Assembly: GCA_036505615.1 (NCBI GenBank)
Contig: DASXTB010000088.1
Location: 1 to 13,029, forward strand
Origin: DASXTB01 sp036505615
GTDB lineage: Bacteria; Acidobacteriota; UBA6911; JACQSX01
DNA: 13,029 nt
Direction: 5' to 3'
The notes beneath the pieces are model-generated. The model was given only the letters and a program-made list of their open reading frames with translations. It was not told where the DNA came from and searched no databases. The position numbers and the translations under genes are program-made. Shown here in pieces: positions 5,472 through 12,967 of this stretch. Each line of letters opens with the position of its first letter. Within the stretch, counting starts at the first letter, position 1.

Positions 5472-6530
5472 CTACTTCAGATAGCCTTCAATCCAAAAAT
5501 CATCGCCCATCTGATAACCGGTGAGCCTTTTCAGACTAAGGGGGGGATCAAATCCAGCCCCCCCGATCATGCTGACGGCCCGGCTGCCTCCGATCAACTG
5601 CGGCGCATAAATGCACGCGATCTTATCGACGATTCCCGCACTGAGAGCGCTGGCGTTCGTCTCCCCTCCACCTTCGATCAGAAGGTGATACATCGCGTCG
5701 GTAGTCATGCGTCCGAGCACGGCCCGCCAGCAAGAAGCGTGGTTCGATCCTGGATCGACCAAGGTAACGTGCCGGGGAAGCGCCAGCGGCGTTTCGGGGC
5801 GAACCCACCAAACCGGAGAAGGATCCCGGAACAAGCGCCGATCCAAACCAATTTGGCCATGACGATCCAACAGGATGCGAACCAGCGGCCGGCGTCGCTT
5901 CTGCTCTCCGCGATAGGTCAGCATGGGATCATCAGCCAGCACTGTCTGGGACCCGACTGCGATGGCGTCCGATTGCAGGCGGAGAGCCTCTACCCTGGCG
6001 TCGCTTTCCAATCCACTGAAGTGTTGCCTCTCCCCGGATGCGCTTGTCATTTTGGCATCCAGGCTGATCGCTGATTTAATGGTTACGAACGGAACTCCGA
6101 GTGTGACAAATTTTGTGAATCCTTCATTGAGAACAGCAGCTTCTTTCTCAAGCAAGCCGACTTCAACCTTCACCCCGGCCCGGCGCAGCCGCTCCAGCCC
6201 TTTTCCTGAAACCAGCGGATTCGGGTCCTTCATCGCGGCGACTACTCGGGAAATTTTCTTTTCAATCAGGTACTCGCAGCAAGGCGGAGTTCTTCCTTGA
6301 TGGGAGCAGGGTTCCAGATTGACGTACATCGTCCCGCCCCAGGCCTCGTCCGCGGCCTGCCGGCAGGCCAGGACTTCAGCGTGCTTTATCTCCTGGTATT
6401 GGTGGAACCCCTCACCCACTATGCGGCCGTCTTTCACCAGCACCGCGCCCACGGCTGGATTGGGTGATACCCGCCCGAGTCCCTGACGCGCCAGTTGAAG
6501 CGCGCGCCGCATGAATTCGGCGTCGTTCAT
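5472..6530 (-). CDS. ribD: Bifunctional riboflavin biosynthesis deaminase/reductase
   Basis: RibD deaminates the pyrimidine ring intermediate and then reduces its ribosyl side chain in riboflavin synthesis, in the cytosol. The 352-residue product has an N-terminal zinc deaminase domain (about 1-145) with HAEV (H50) and NLEPCSHQGRTPPC (C75, C84), numbered exactly as in E. coli. A C-terminal NADPH-dependent reductase domain follows (about 150-352), with VTIKSAISLDAK, VLADDP, the LIEGGGETNASAL loop and a closing IEGYLK. The frame stays open 159 bases further upstream, but I chose the ATG at 6530 because it gives the ATGA overlap with the CNNM gene and the conserved SPNPAVGAVLV spacing. The other riboflavin genes are not in the window, so ribD stands apart from a rib operon. 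Confidence 0.96.
   Translation of the reverse strand: MNDAEFMRRALQLARQGLGRVSPNPAVGAVLVKDGRIVGEGFHQYQEIKHAEVLACRQAADEAWGGTMYVNLEPCSHQGRTPPCCEYLIEKKISRVVAAMKDPNPLVSGKGLERLRRAGVKVEVGLLEKEAAVLNEGFTKFVTLGVPFVTIKSAISLDAKMTSASGERQHFSGLESDARVEALRLQSDAIAVGSQTVLADDPMLTYRGEQKRRRPLVRILLDRHGQIGLDRRLFRDPSPVWWVRPETPLALPRHVTLVDPGSNHASCWRAVLGRMTTDAMYHLLIEGGGETNASALSAGIVDKIACIYAPQLIGGSRAVSMIGGAGFDPPLSLKRLTGYQMGDDFWIEGYLK
5540..5564. repeat. G7/C7 inverted repeat inside ribD
   Basis: Seven consecutive G (5540-5546) and seven consecutive C (5558-5564) flank an 11-base loop within the 3' part of ribD, where they encode the Gly-Gly and Pro-Pro portions of GGAGFDPPL. It would form a very stable hairpin in the RNA of either strand. 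No U-tract follows on either side, so it is not a standard intrinsic terminator, though it lies near the convergent gene ends. Confidence 0.55.
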
Positions 6531-7804
6531 GAAGTTTTGGCTTGATTCTCGACAGCGCTCGCTGACGGCTTGTTCGCTCGTAGGAAATGAACGCGTCGTC
6601 GATCTGCATTTATTATCTCGATTTTCAAACCCAGAATCTCGAACGTCTCTCCGGGCTGCGGCACTTTGCCGAGATAGTTCACGAGCCATCCGGAAATGGT
6701 CGTGAACTCGGTCTCTCCCACCGTTAAACCGAACAATTCTTCAAATTCCGAAACCGTCACGTCGCCCCGAAGCACGTAACTGTGCGGTTCCTCACGAATC
6801 ACGTCATCACGCAACTGCTGGTCTTCATCCCTAATTTCACCGACGATCTCCTCCACCAGATCTTCGATGGTCACCAGGCCTGCCACTTCGCCGTATTCGT
6901 TGACCACAATTGCCATGTAGTCACCGGCCGTTTGCAGTTCCTTCAACAATTCACGCACGCGTTTAGTTTCGGGCGTAAACATGGTGGGCATTACCAATGC
7001 CTGGATGGAGTGTTGCGCGGTCTCGGAATTGTATTCAGCCAGGAGCTGCCGCAACGAGACTATTCCTACGATCAGCTCCGGTGTTCCTGTGTACACTGGA
7101 ATTCTAGTATGTCTTGATGTCACCATCAGCTCTTTCAACTGCTGCAAGGTCGCTTTCTCGGATATCGTGGCCATTTCCGTACGCGGCGTCATTACTTCAC
7201 GCACCAGAGTGTCGCCAAACTCCACTACTGACTGGATCATCTGTGCGTCATGTTCTTCCAAGATTCCTTCTTCCTCTCCCACCTCAAGGAAAGCCTGAAT
7301 CTCTTCTTCCGAAGGCTCTTCCTCCTCTCGTTCTTCGTCTCCGGATCCATTTTCCTTTCTGGCCAGCGAAAGCGAAGCAAGCAGGGGCCACCCGACCCAT
7401 TGCAGGGCATTGAATAGAGGCCCAAACAGCGGAATTAAAAGAAGAAGAACCTTCTCCGGGTTGGCGCGAACAATCAGCTTGGGGATGAGCTGGCGAAGCA
7501 AGAACACGCACAGTCCGAGGGCGGTAAATGCAGTAATCGCGGGGTGAGGGGCGTTACGAGTAATGACGACATAGGTCCCAAGTACAGCCAGACAGATCTG
7601 CGTCAGTTGGATCGAAAACTGCAGCGGAACCAAGGCCTCTGTTCTCTTCTGGGCAATGCGCTGCAGGAATGCATTGGGCTTGGTAGATTTCTCCAGAATT
7701 ACACGCAGCTCAAAGCGACTGAGATAAGTAATCGAGTTTTCTATCAGGGACAGTACCAGCAACAGGCAGGCCAGAAAGGCCGAAAAGGAGAGCGCTGATA
7801 TCAT
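6527..7804 (-). CDS. CNNM/CorC (HlyC) family membrane protein with CBS pair
   Basis: This 425-residue inner-membrane protein belongs to the CNNM/CorC family, implicated in Mg2+ and other divalent cation export or homeostasis. The N-terminal DUF21-type membrane domain has hydrophobic segments near 3-27, 61-82, 88-107 and 118-147. The usual SASET motif of the first segment appears as SLIENSIT, keeping only the Glu. A strongly acidic linker (about 154-185) leads to the hallmark DAQMIQSVVEFGDTLVREVMTPR, a CBS pair (about 204-265 and 270-325, with DYMAIVVNEYGEVAGLVTIEDLVEEIVGEI) and a CorC_HlyC domain (about 338-412). The start is an ATG overlapping the ybeY stop by four bases, and its stop overlaps ribD by four. 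The transported ion cannot be settled from sequence. Confidence 0.92.
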   Translation of the reverse strand: MISALSFSAFLACLLLVLSLIENSITYLSRFELRVILEKSTKPNAFLQRIAQKRTEALVPLQFSIQLTQICLAVLGTYVVITRNAPHPAITAFTALGLCVFLLRQLIPKLIVRANPEKVLLLLIPLFGPLFNALQWVGWPLLASLSLARKENGSGDEEREEEEPSEEEIQAFLEVGEEEGILEEHDAQMIQSVVEFGDTLVREVMTPRTEMATISEKATLQQLKELMVTSRHTRIPVYTGTPELIVGIVSLRQLLAEYNSETAQHSIQALVMPTMFTPETKRVRELLKELQTAGDYMAIVVNEYGEVAGLVTIEDLVEEIVGEIRDEDQQLRDDVIREEPHSYVLRGDVTVSEFEELFGLTVGETEFTTISGWLVNYLGKVPQPGETFEILGLKIEIINADRRRVHFLRANKPSASAVENQAKTS

Positions 7805-8235
7805 TGCAAGCCCAGCCTGCGCCGGAGCCGCTGTTCCAAGCGATCCATCTCTCCGTCATCCGCCTCGTGATCGTAGCCAACAAGATGCAGCATGCCGTGC
7901 AGGACCAAAATCCTAAGCTCTCTGGCAAGATGCGACGAATTCTTTCTGGCTGCTTCCGGGCAGATCACAATATCTCCGAGATAAGTGGCAAGTTCAGGCG
8001 CATCCCAGCCGGAAAAGGAGAGCACATCGGTCGCATATCGCGTGCCGCGAAATTCCCAATTCAACTGAGCCATCTTCCTGGCCCCGACAAACTGCACTGT
8101 CATTTCCCGATCGGCGACGCCCAGCGCTGTCGCGGCCGAAGACGCGAACCGCCGGATGGCTGCGGTCGACACGCGGTGACGCCGTTGATTATTGAATACG
8201 TTGATTTGATTCCTGGCGCGGACTTTCTTTTTCAA
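7801..8235 (-). CDS. ybeY: Endoribonuclease YbeY (16S rRNA maturation factor)
   Basis: YbeY is a zinc-dependent endoribonuclease involved in 16S rRNA 3'-end maturation and ribosome quality control. The zinc motif HGMLHLVGYDH is intact and sits close to the C-terminus as usual, preceded by the TDVLSF and LGDIVICPE segments. No ATG is suitably placed. I chose the TTG at 8233-8235, giving 144 residues with zinc histidines at 113, 117 and 123, almost the E. coli numbering (114, 118, 124). An upstream TTG at 8313 would add 26 unconserved residues overlapping the preceding gene, while GTG starts further in would delete the first beta strand (INVFNNQ). The gene overlaps the end of the HD phosphodiesterase gene by 47 bases, and the following CNNM gene overlaps its stop. 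Confidence 0.9.
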   Translation of the reverse strand: MKKKVRARNQINVFNNQRRHRVSTAAIRRFASSAATALGVADREMTVQFVGARKMAQLNWEFRGTRYATDVLSFSGWDAPELATYLGDIVICPEAARKNSSHLARELRILVLHGMLHLVGYDHEADDGEMDRLEQRLRRRLGLQ

Positions 8236-10552
8236 TCTTGTTGAAATCGAAGCCTGGATAGTCGATCCGATGGTGATGCATTCCCGTAAGAACTCGCATG
8301 AAGGCGTGCGCAATCAGATCCAGGTCCTTCATGGTAATGTCGCATTCGTCAAATTGGGCGTCACTGAGGGTGTTGTAGATAATGCGCTTGACCATTCCGA
8401 GGATCTGATTTGGTGTCGGGTCAGTGAGCGTGCGCGAGGCGGCTTCCACCGCGTCTGCCAGCATCAAAAGAGCCGCCTCTCGGCTTTGCGGCTTCGGCCC
8501 CGGATATCTAAACGCGTTCTCGTCGATAATCTGGTTTTTGCTTTCCGCAGCATCCTTGGCCTTCTGGTAAAAGTAAGCCATCAGGCGGGTGCCGTGATGC
8601 TGGGGGATTAAATCCCTGATCTTCTGCGGCAGCTTGATCTGGTCCGCCATTTCCAGCCCATCCCTGACGTGGCTGGAGATAATAAGGCTGCTCATGGCGG
8701 GGGTGAGTTGCTCATGTTTATTTCCCGTGAAGAGTTGATTCTCGACGTAATATTCAGCCTTCCTGATCTTCCCAATATCGTGATAAAAAGCCCCGACTCG
8801 CACCAGCAGCGAGTTGGCGCTGATGGCCTCGGCCGCGGCCTCGGCCAGAGTCCCCACGATAATGCTGTGATGGTATGTCCCTGGTGCTTCCAACGCCAGC
8901 CTTCGCAGAATGGGAGTATTTAGATTGGACAGCTCCAGCAATTTGATATCGGTCGTAATTCCGAAAATTGTTTCCAGCAGCGGAAGCGTTAGGCTGGTAA
9001 ACATTGCCGCCATGATGCCGCCCAGAAAGCCGCACAAACACTGGACCAAAGTGGCATCCCAAACTAACGGCCCTTTGATCATATTAAGGCCCAGAACCAT
9101 CAGGACATTTACGGCGCCAACCACCAGACCGCACCTGATAATAGCGGCGCGTTCCCGGTATTGATTCAACGTAAAGATGGCGACCAGACTTCCCAGGAGC
9201 GTGTAAATCATCACACTTGAATCTCGGATCAGAAGACCTGCCAGCGCCGTCAGAATCACGGAAAAGATCAAAGCCACTCCGGTGTCGAGGAGGAGCATTA
9301 CCAACATGCAACCGAATACCAGAGGAGCTGCAAAGTAGTAGATCTCCGGTTGGCTCAAACCGCCGATATGCAGGCTCTCGGCCACCAGCGTGCTGAGCAG
9401 TACAAAGCCGCGGAAAACGAGGAGATCCACAAACAACACCAGTGAGACCAGAAGGAATTGCTGGCGTGTCTTGAGATTCCTGTTCTGAAAAAAGACAAAA
9501 TAACGCCACAAAGCCAGCAAAAGAAAGCAGACTAACGCGAATGCGCCCAACAAACGCACGCCCATGTTGCTTCGCTCGCGCCCTTGACGCAAGCTTTCCA
9601 GTTGTACTAGCTCGTTTTCCGTAATCGGGTCTCCATCCCGGACGATGGTCTTGCCTTTCTTGATTTGAAGCACCACTGGATCGACATCCCGTGCTGCCTC
9701 CAGTTGACGAGCGCGGGTTTCTCCACCGTTGTAGGAAACATTCGGTGTGATCAGGCCATCGAGATATGAGATGACGACGCGCCGTTCCGGCTCAGGCAGC
9801 CGATAAAGATCAGACTCCTTCTGGCGCATGAAATCTTTGGCTTGGCGCAAGTCTCGAACCGCATAGACATCCCGTATGCGTTTTTCCTCATTGCTGCTGA
9901 TGTCACGGAGCACCAATCCCTGTGACTGGAATCGGACGAGAAGATCTCTGTTGTTGATGACGCCGGGCCGCATTACATTCTGCATCAACTCGGCTATTTG
10001 ATTCTCCACGTCGCGACTAAACCCGTGAATCAGCAGGATCCGCGTAAATTCCAGTGTAAGTTGCTTGCCCAGCTTGGTCTGAAGCTGAGAATGGACACGC
10101 GAAAGCAGCGAATCCGTGAGGCCGAGCCGCTTGCGGGTCCGCACATCAGAAGCCCGCGTCAGCAAGCGTCCCTGGGCAAAGAGATTCCGGACCTCCGTCT
10201 CGAGAGCCGCGTTGGTGTTCGTGTCCACGTCAAAAACCGCTGGAACGGCGTTGGCAGCGGCATCTCTTTTCTTCCGGGTGGCCGCCTCGTCCGGCACCGT
10301 CATTTCGACGGGAGCTTTGATTGCCGCCACGGCGATATCCCCAATCTTATATTTTGGAATTGCCCGAAAATCAAAGCGCGCAGTAGGAAGGGCCAGCAGG
10401 GCGGCAATCACCAATCCTAAGAAGACTTCCCAAACCTTGAGGGGTCCGATGAGCTGCGTCTTTAGATTTGAAAGAACCTTCCTCCACGCACCTGTCGTAC
10501 CTCTTCGGGACAATGAATGTGACTCGGTGACTGCAGATTTTCCTATGTTCAT
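8189..10552 (-). CDS. pgpH: 7TMR-HDED membrane HD phosphohydrolase (PgpH-like, probable c-di-AMP phosphodiesterase)
   Basis: This 787-residue protein has the PgpH layout. A cytosolic N-terminus is followed by one membrane segment (about 38-57), an extracytoplasmic 7TMR-HDED domain (about 60-330), a seven-helix membrane domain (about 330-527) and a cytoplasmic HD domain (about 550-765). HD metal ligands are visible: YHHS (H561/H562), HD of YHDIGK (H591, D592), H628 in IISSHVRDG, QHHGT (H652/H653) and D700 in LMLADAVEAA. PgpH in Firmicutes hydrolyses c-di-AMP to pApA; the same activity here is inference. It precedes ybeY, as in the Firmicutes yqfF-ybeY order, though phoH is not between or before them. 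The ATG at 10552 follows an in-frame stop closely and has only a weak AGG ribosome binding site. Confidence 0.93.
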   Translation of the reverse strand: MNIGKSAVTESHSLSRRGTTGAWRKVLSNLKTQLIGPLKVWEVFLGLVIAALLALPTARFDFRAIPKYKIGDIAVAAIKAPVEMTVPDEAATRKKRDAAANAVPAVFDVDTNTNAALETEVRNLFAQGRLLTRASDVRTRKRLGLTDSLLSRVHSQLQTKLGKQLTLEFTRILLIHGFSRDVENQIAELMQNVMRPGVINNRDLLVRFQSQGLVLRDISSNEEKRIRDVYAVRDLRQAKDFMRQKESDLYRLPEPERRVVISYLDGLITPNVSYNGGETRARQLEAARDVDPVVLQIKKGKTIVRDGDPITENELVQLESLRQGRERSNMGVRLLGAFALVCFLLLALWRYFVFFQNRNLKTRQQFLLVSLVLFVDLLVFRGFVLLSTLVAESLHIGGLSQPEIYYFAAPLVFGCMLVMLLLDTGVALIFSVILTALAGLLIRDSSVMIYTLLGSLVAIFTLNQYRERAAIIRCGLVVGAVNVLMVLGLNMIKGPLVWDATLVQCLCGFLGGIMAAMFTSLTLPLLETIFGITTDIKLLELSNLNTPILRRLALEAPGTYHHSIIVGTLAEAAAEAISANSLLVRVGAFYHDIGKIRKAEYYVENQLFTGNKHEQLTPAMSSLIISSHVRDGLEMADQIKLPQKIRDLIPQHHGTRLMAYFYQKAKDAAESKNQIIDENAFRYPGPKPQSREAALLMLADAVEAASRTLTDPTPNQILGMVKRIIYNTLSDAQFDECDITMKDLDLIAHAFMRVLTGMHHHRIDYPGFDFNKIEKESPRQESNQRIQ

Positions 10553-10623
10553 GGGAGCGGCCTAGTTACCGAGAGATCAGGGAAAGGGTACCAGAAGAAG
10601 GCATATCTCGGAGATCTGAGGAA

Positions 10624-11871
10624 TCACTCATCAGATTTCTTAAATATGATACACCCGTTGGTCCCGCCAAACCCAAAGGAATTGGAAAGCGCGTAGGTCA
10701 CTGATGCTTTTCGAGCCTTGTTTGGCACGTAGTCCAGATCGCAGTCCGGGTCTGGGTTCTCGTAATTGATGGTGGGTGGAAGGATCTGGTCTCGCAGGGC
10801 CAGCACCGTAAAGCCGGCTTCCAGACCCCCGGCGGCGCCTAAAAGGTGGCCAGTCATCGATTTGGTAGAGCTTACCGCCAGTTTCTTGGAATGTTCGCCA
10901 AAAACCCGCTTGATAGCCAGAGACTCAACCTTATCATTGAAGGGAGTAGAAGTTCCGTGCGCATTAATGTAATTCACCTGCTCTGGCTTTATACCGGCAT
11001 CCCTTAAGGTATTGCACATTACACGGGTGGCGCCGTCTCCATCTTCGGAGGGAGTAGTGATGTGATAGGCATCGGCCGACATGCCGTAACCGATAATCTC
11101 TGCCAGGATGTGTGCCCCGCGACGCCGCGCGAATTCCATTTCTTCCAGAATCAGAACGCCGGCGCCTTCCCCCAGCACGAAGCCGTCGCGCTCTTTGTCA
11201 AATGGCCGGCTTGCCCGTTCCGGTTCGTCGTTGCGTGTCGACAGAGCGCGCATTGAAGCAAACCCCCCAACTCCCATCGGGGTAATGGCTGCTTCGCTCC
11301 CCCCGGCAATCATTACGTCGGCGTCTCCATAAGCGATTATCCGCGAGGCGTCTCCGACAGCGTGGGTGCTTGTAGTGCAAGCCGTACAAGGGGCTAGATT
11401 CGGCCCCTTGGCGCCAAAGCGCATGGAAATCTGCCCTGAGGCAAGATTGATGATACTGGAAGGAATAAAGAAAGGACTGATACGCTTGGGACCCTTTTGC
11501 AGGAGAATTTCGTGTTCCCGCTCGATGATAGAAAACCCTCCGATCCCTGACCCAACATCAACACCCACTCGATTCTGAATTTCCGCGGTGATTTTCAGCC
11601 CGGAGTGTCGGACGGCAAATTCAGACGCAGCAATAGCGTAATGGATAAAAAGGTCCATTTTGCGCGCCTCTTTCTTGTCCAGGTAGTTAAGGATATCAAA
11701 GCCTTTCACCTCCGCCGCTATCCTGGTGCTGAAATCTCGAGTTTCGAAACGGGTAATAGGAGCAACACCGCTTTTACCAGCCAGTATGTTTTTCCAATTC
11801 TCTTCTGTTCCTACGGCCACGGCGCTGACCAGACCCACGCCGGTTACGACAACTCGTCTTTTGGAGTTCAA
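10624..11871 (-). CDS. fabF: Beta-ketoacyl-ACP synthase II
   Basis: FabF condenses malonyl-ACP with acyl-ACP in fatty acid elongation. The 415-residue protein has the full thiolase fold with the catalytic triad C165 (in CTACTTSTH), H305 (NAHGTSTP) and H342 (STKSMTGHLLGAAGG). The GGSEAAITPMGVGGFASMRALSTRND and FDKERDGFVLGEGAG segments are typical of the KAS II class. The C-terminus has the expected SNSFGFGGTNG loop. The start is TTG: GAGG in the acpP stop region lies 6 bases before it, and the N-terminus NSKRRVVVTGVG aligns with the family start. Only 7 bases separate the acpP stop from this start codon, so translation probably follows from acpP. The Cys-His-His set marks it as an active condensing enzyme rather than a chain-length factor. 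Confidence 0.97.
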   Translation of the reverse strand: MNSKRRVVVTGVGLVSAVAVGTEENWKNILAGKSGVAPITRFETRDFSTRIAAEVKGFDILNYLDKKEARKMDLFIHYAIAASEFAVRHSGLKITAEIQNRVGVDVGSGIGGFSIIEREHEILLQKGPKRISPFFIPSSIINLASGQISMRFGAKGPNLAPCTACTTSTHAVGDASRIIAYGDADVMIAGGSEAAITPMGVGGFASMRALSTRNDEPERASRPFDKERDGFVLGEGAGVLILEEMEFARRRGAHILAEIIGYGMSADAYHITTPSEDGDGATRVMCNTLRDAGIKPEQVNYINAHGTSTPFNDKVESLAIKRVFGEHSKKLAVSSTKSMTGHLLGAAGGLEAGFTVLALRDQILPPTINYENPDPDCDLDYVPNKARKASVTYALSNSFGFGGTNGCIIFKKSDE

Positions 11872-11879
11872 ACCTTACC

Positions 11880-12116
11880 TCAGGAGATATGTTCCTTGAT
11901 GTAATCTACCGCGTCCTGAACGGTGGTAATTTTCTCTGCATCTTCGTCGGGAATCTCGATATCGAAGTCTTCTTCGAACTTCATTACCAGCTCCACCGTA
12001 TCGAGCGAATCAGCCCCCAAGTCATCAACAAAAGACGCCGTCGGGGTAACTTCGGCCTCACTGACCTGCAGCTGGTCCATGATGATCGACTTGACTCTTT
12101 CTTCGACACTTGCCAT
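11880..12116 (-). CDS. acpP: Acyl carrier protein
   Basis: AcpP carries growing acyl chains on a phosphopantetheine arm attached to Ser37, found in the canonical GADSLDTVELVM motif. The 78-residue, strongly acidic four-helix protein has normal length and composition (DFDIEIPDEDAEKITTVQDAVDYI). GGAGGG, five bases before the ATG, is the strongest ribosome binding site in the window, consistent with the high demand for ACP. A sigma-70-like promoter lies just upstream, so it may be transcribed both from fabG and on its own. Its position between fabG and fabF is the classical arrangement. Confidence 0.99.
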   Translation of the reverse strand: MASVEERVKSIIMDQLQVSEAEVTPTASFVDDLGADSLDTVELVMKFEEDFDIEIPDEDAEKITTVQDAVDYIKEHIS

Positions 12117-12166
12117 ACGAGCCCTCCAATAGTTGATAGCTCCGATTCGACGTTAAAAATCGTGGT

Positions 12167-12195
12167 ATTCTAATGCCGAACAGCAGGTACTTCAA
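12167..12195 (-). promoter_or_regulatory. Putative sigma-70-type promoter of acpP
   Basis: On the minus strand, TTGAAG (12195-12190) and TAGAAT (12172-12167) are separated by exactly 17 bases. They match TTGACA and TATAAT at four and five of six positions. The -35 overlaps the fabG stop codon. Transcription would begin near 12160, giving a leader of about 44 bases that contains the GGAGGG ribosome binding site. A dedicated acpP promoter is known in other bacteria and fits the position. Confidence 0.6.
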
Positions 12196-12932
12196 GCACC
12201 CATGTACATGCCGCCATTTACGTTCAAAACATGGCCGGTAATGTAACTGGCGTCATCCGATAACAGAAATCTGACGCTTGAGGCAATCTCGGCGGCCGTA
12301 CCGATCCGGGCGAGCGGGATCAGGCCGAGGAGGGCGCTTCTGGCTTGCTCATTTAAGGATCGGGTCATCTCCGTGTCGATGTAACCGGGCGCAACCGCGT
12401 TGACGGTGATGTTGCGAGAGGCCACTTCACGCGCTACCGCTTTGGTAAAGCCGATTATGCCCGCCTTGGAAGCGATGTAATTAGCTTGGCCTTTGTTTCC
12501 TATTTGGGCGACCACGCTGGTGATGTTGACGATGCGCCCAAATCGATTTCGGACCATGGAGTTGAGCGCTTCACGCGTGCAATAAAAAGCCCCAGTCAAA
12601 TTAGCCTCCAGCACAGCGGACCAATCTTCCCGATTCATGCGCAAGATTAAGCCGTCGCGGTTAACTGCCGCGTTGTTCACCAGGTAATCGACTCTACCCC
12701 ATCGGCCGATCACATCACGAAATGCGGCCTTAACTTGATCCTGATCCGAAACGTCAGCAACCAGGGGGACGCAGTCCGCGCCTAGAGAGGCCATGGTCTC
12801 GGCTGCGTTTTGCAGAGGCTCTTTGGAGCGGGCAACCAGCGCCAACCGGCATCCTTCCTTGCCCAGTGCGCGCGCGATCTCCAGCCCTATCCCTCTGGAA
12901 GCTCCCGTTACTACAGCAATTTTATCTTTCAT
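12192..12932 (-). CDS. fabG: 3-oxoacyl-ACP reductase
   Basis: FabG is the NADPH-dependent reductase of fatty acid elongation, a short-chain dehydrogenase/reductase of 246 residues. It has the cofactor loop TGASRGIG (9-16), NNAA (86-89), the catalytic N111, S139 (NITSV), Y152 and K156 (NYIASKAG), and the C-terminal GHVLNVNGGMYM that is typical of FabG. The APGYIDTEMTRSLNE region is also characteristic. The ATG at 12932 is preceded by GGAAG four bases upstream. The gene is followed by acpP after 75 bases and probably heads the visible part of the fab operon. Other SDR enzymes share these motifs, but the acpP-fabF context makes FabG nearly certain. Confidence 0.96.
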   Translation of the reverse strand: MKDKIAVVTGASRGIGLEIARALGKEGCRLALVARSKEPLQNAAETMASLGADCVPLVADVSDQDQVKAAFRDVIGRWGRVDYLVNNAAVNRDGLILRMNREDWSAVLEANLTGAFYCTREALNSMVRNRFGRIVNITSVVAQIGNKGQANYIASKAGIIGFTKAVAREVASRNITVNAVAPGYIDTEMTRSLNEQARSALLGLIPLARIGTAAEIASSVRFLLSDDASYITGHVLNVNGGMYMGA

Positions 12933-12967
12933 CTAGCTTCCGCATCCTGGCTTTGCAGGGGCCGCCC

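Noticed and set aside
5391..6074. Long plus-strand open frame (227 codons) opposite ribD
   Set aside because: It is entirely antisense to a RibD with all conserved motifs, has no recognisable domain, is rich in Arg/Pro/Ser as expected of an antisense frame in GC-rich DNA, and its start lies inside pilW.
6531..6689. N-terminal extension of RibD by 53 residues
   Set aside because: The extra residues are Arg/Ser-rich and overlap the coding region of the CNNM gene in another frame. The ATG at 6530 gives E. coli-like numbering of the zinc ligands and an ATGA overlap.
8236..8313. N-terminal extension of YbeY from the TTG at 8313
   Set aside because: The added 26 residues are not typical of YbeY and lie deep in the conserved end of the HD phosphodiesterase gene; the TTG at 8235 fits the normal length.
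10553..10623. Possible terminator or promoter between fabF and the HD phosphodiesterase gene
   Set aside because: The AGATCTCCGAGATAT dyad has almost no loop and no U-tract, and no good -35/-10 pair is present; the gap is more simply an operon spacer.
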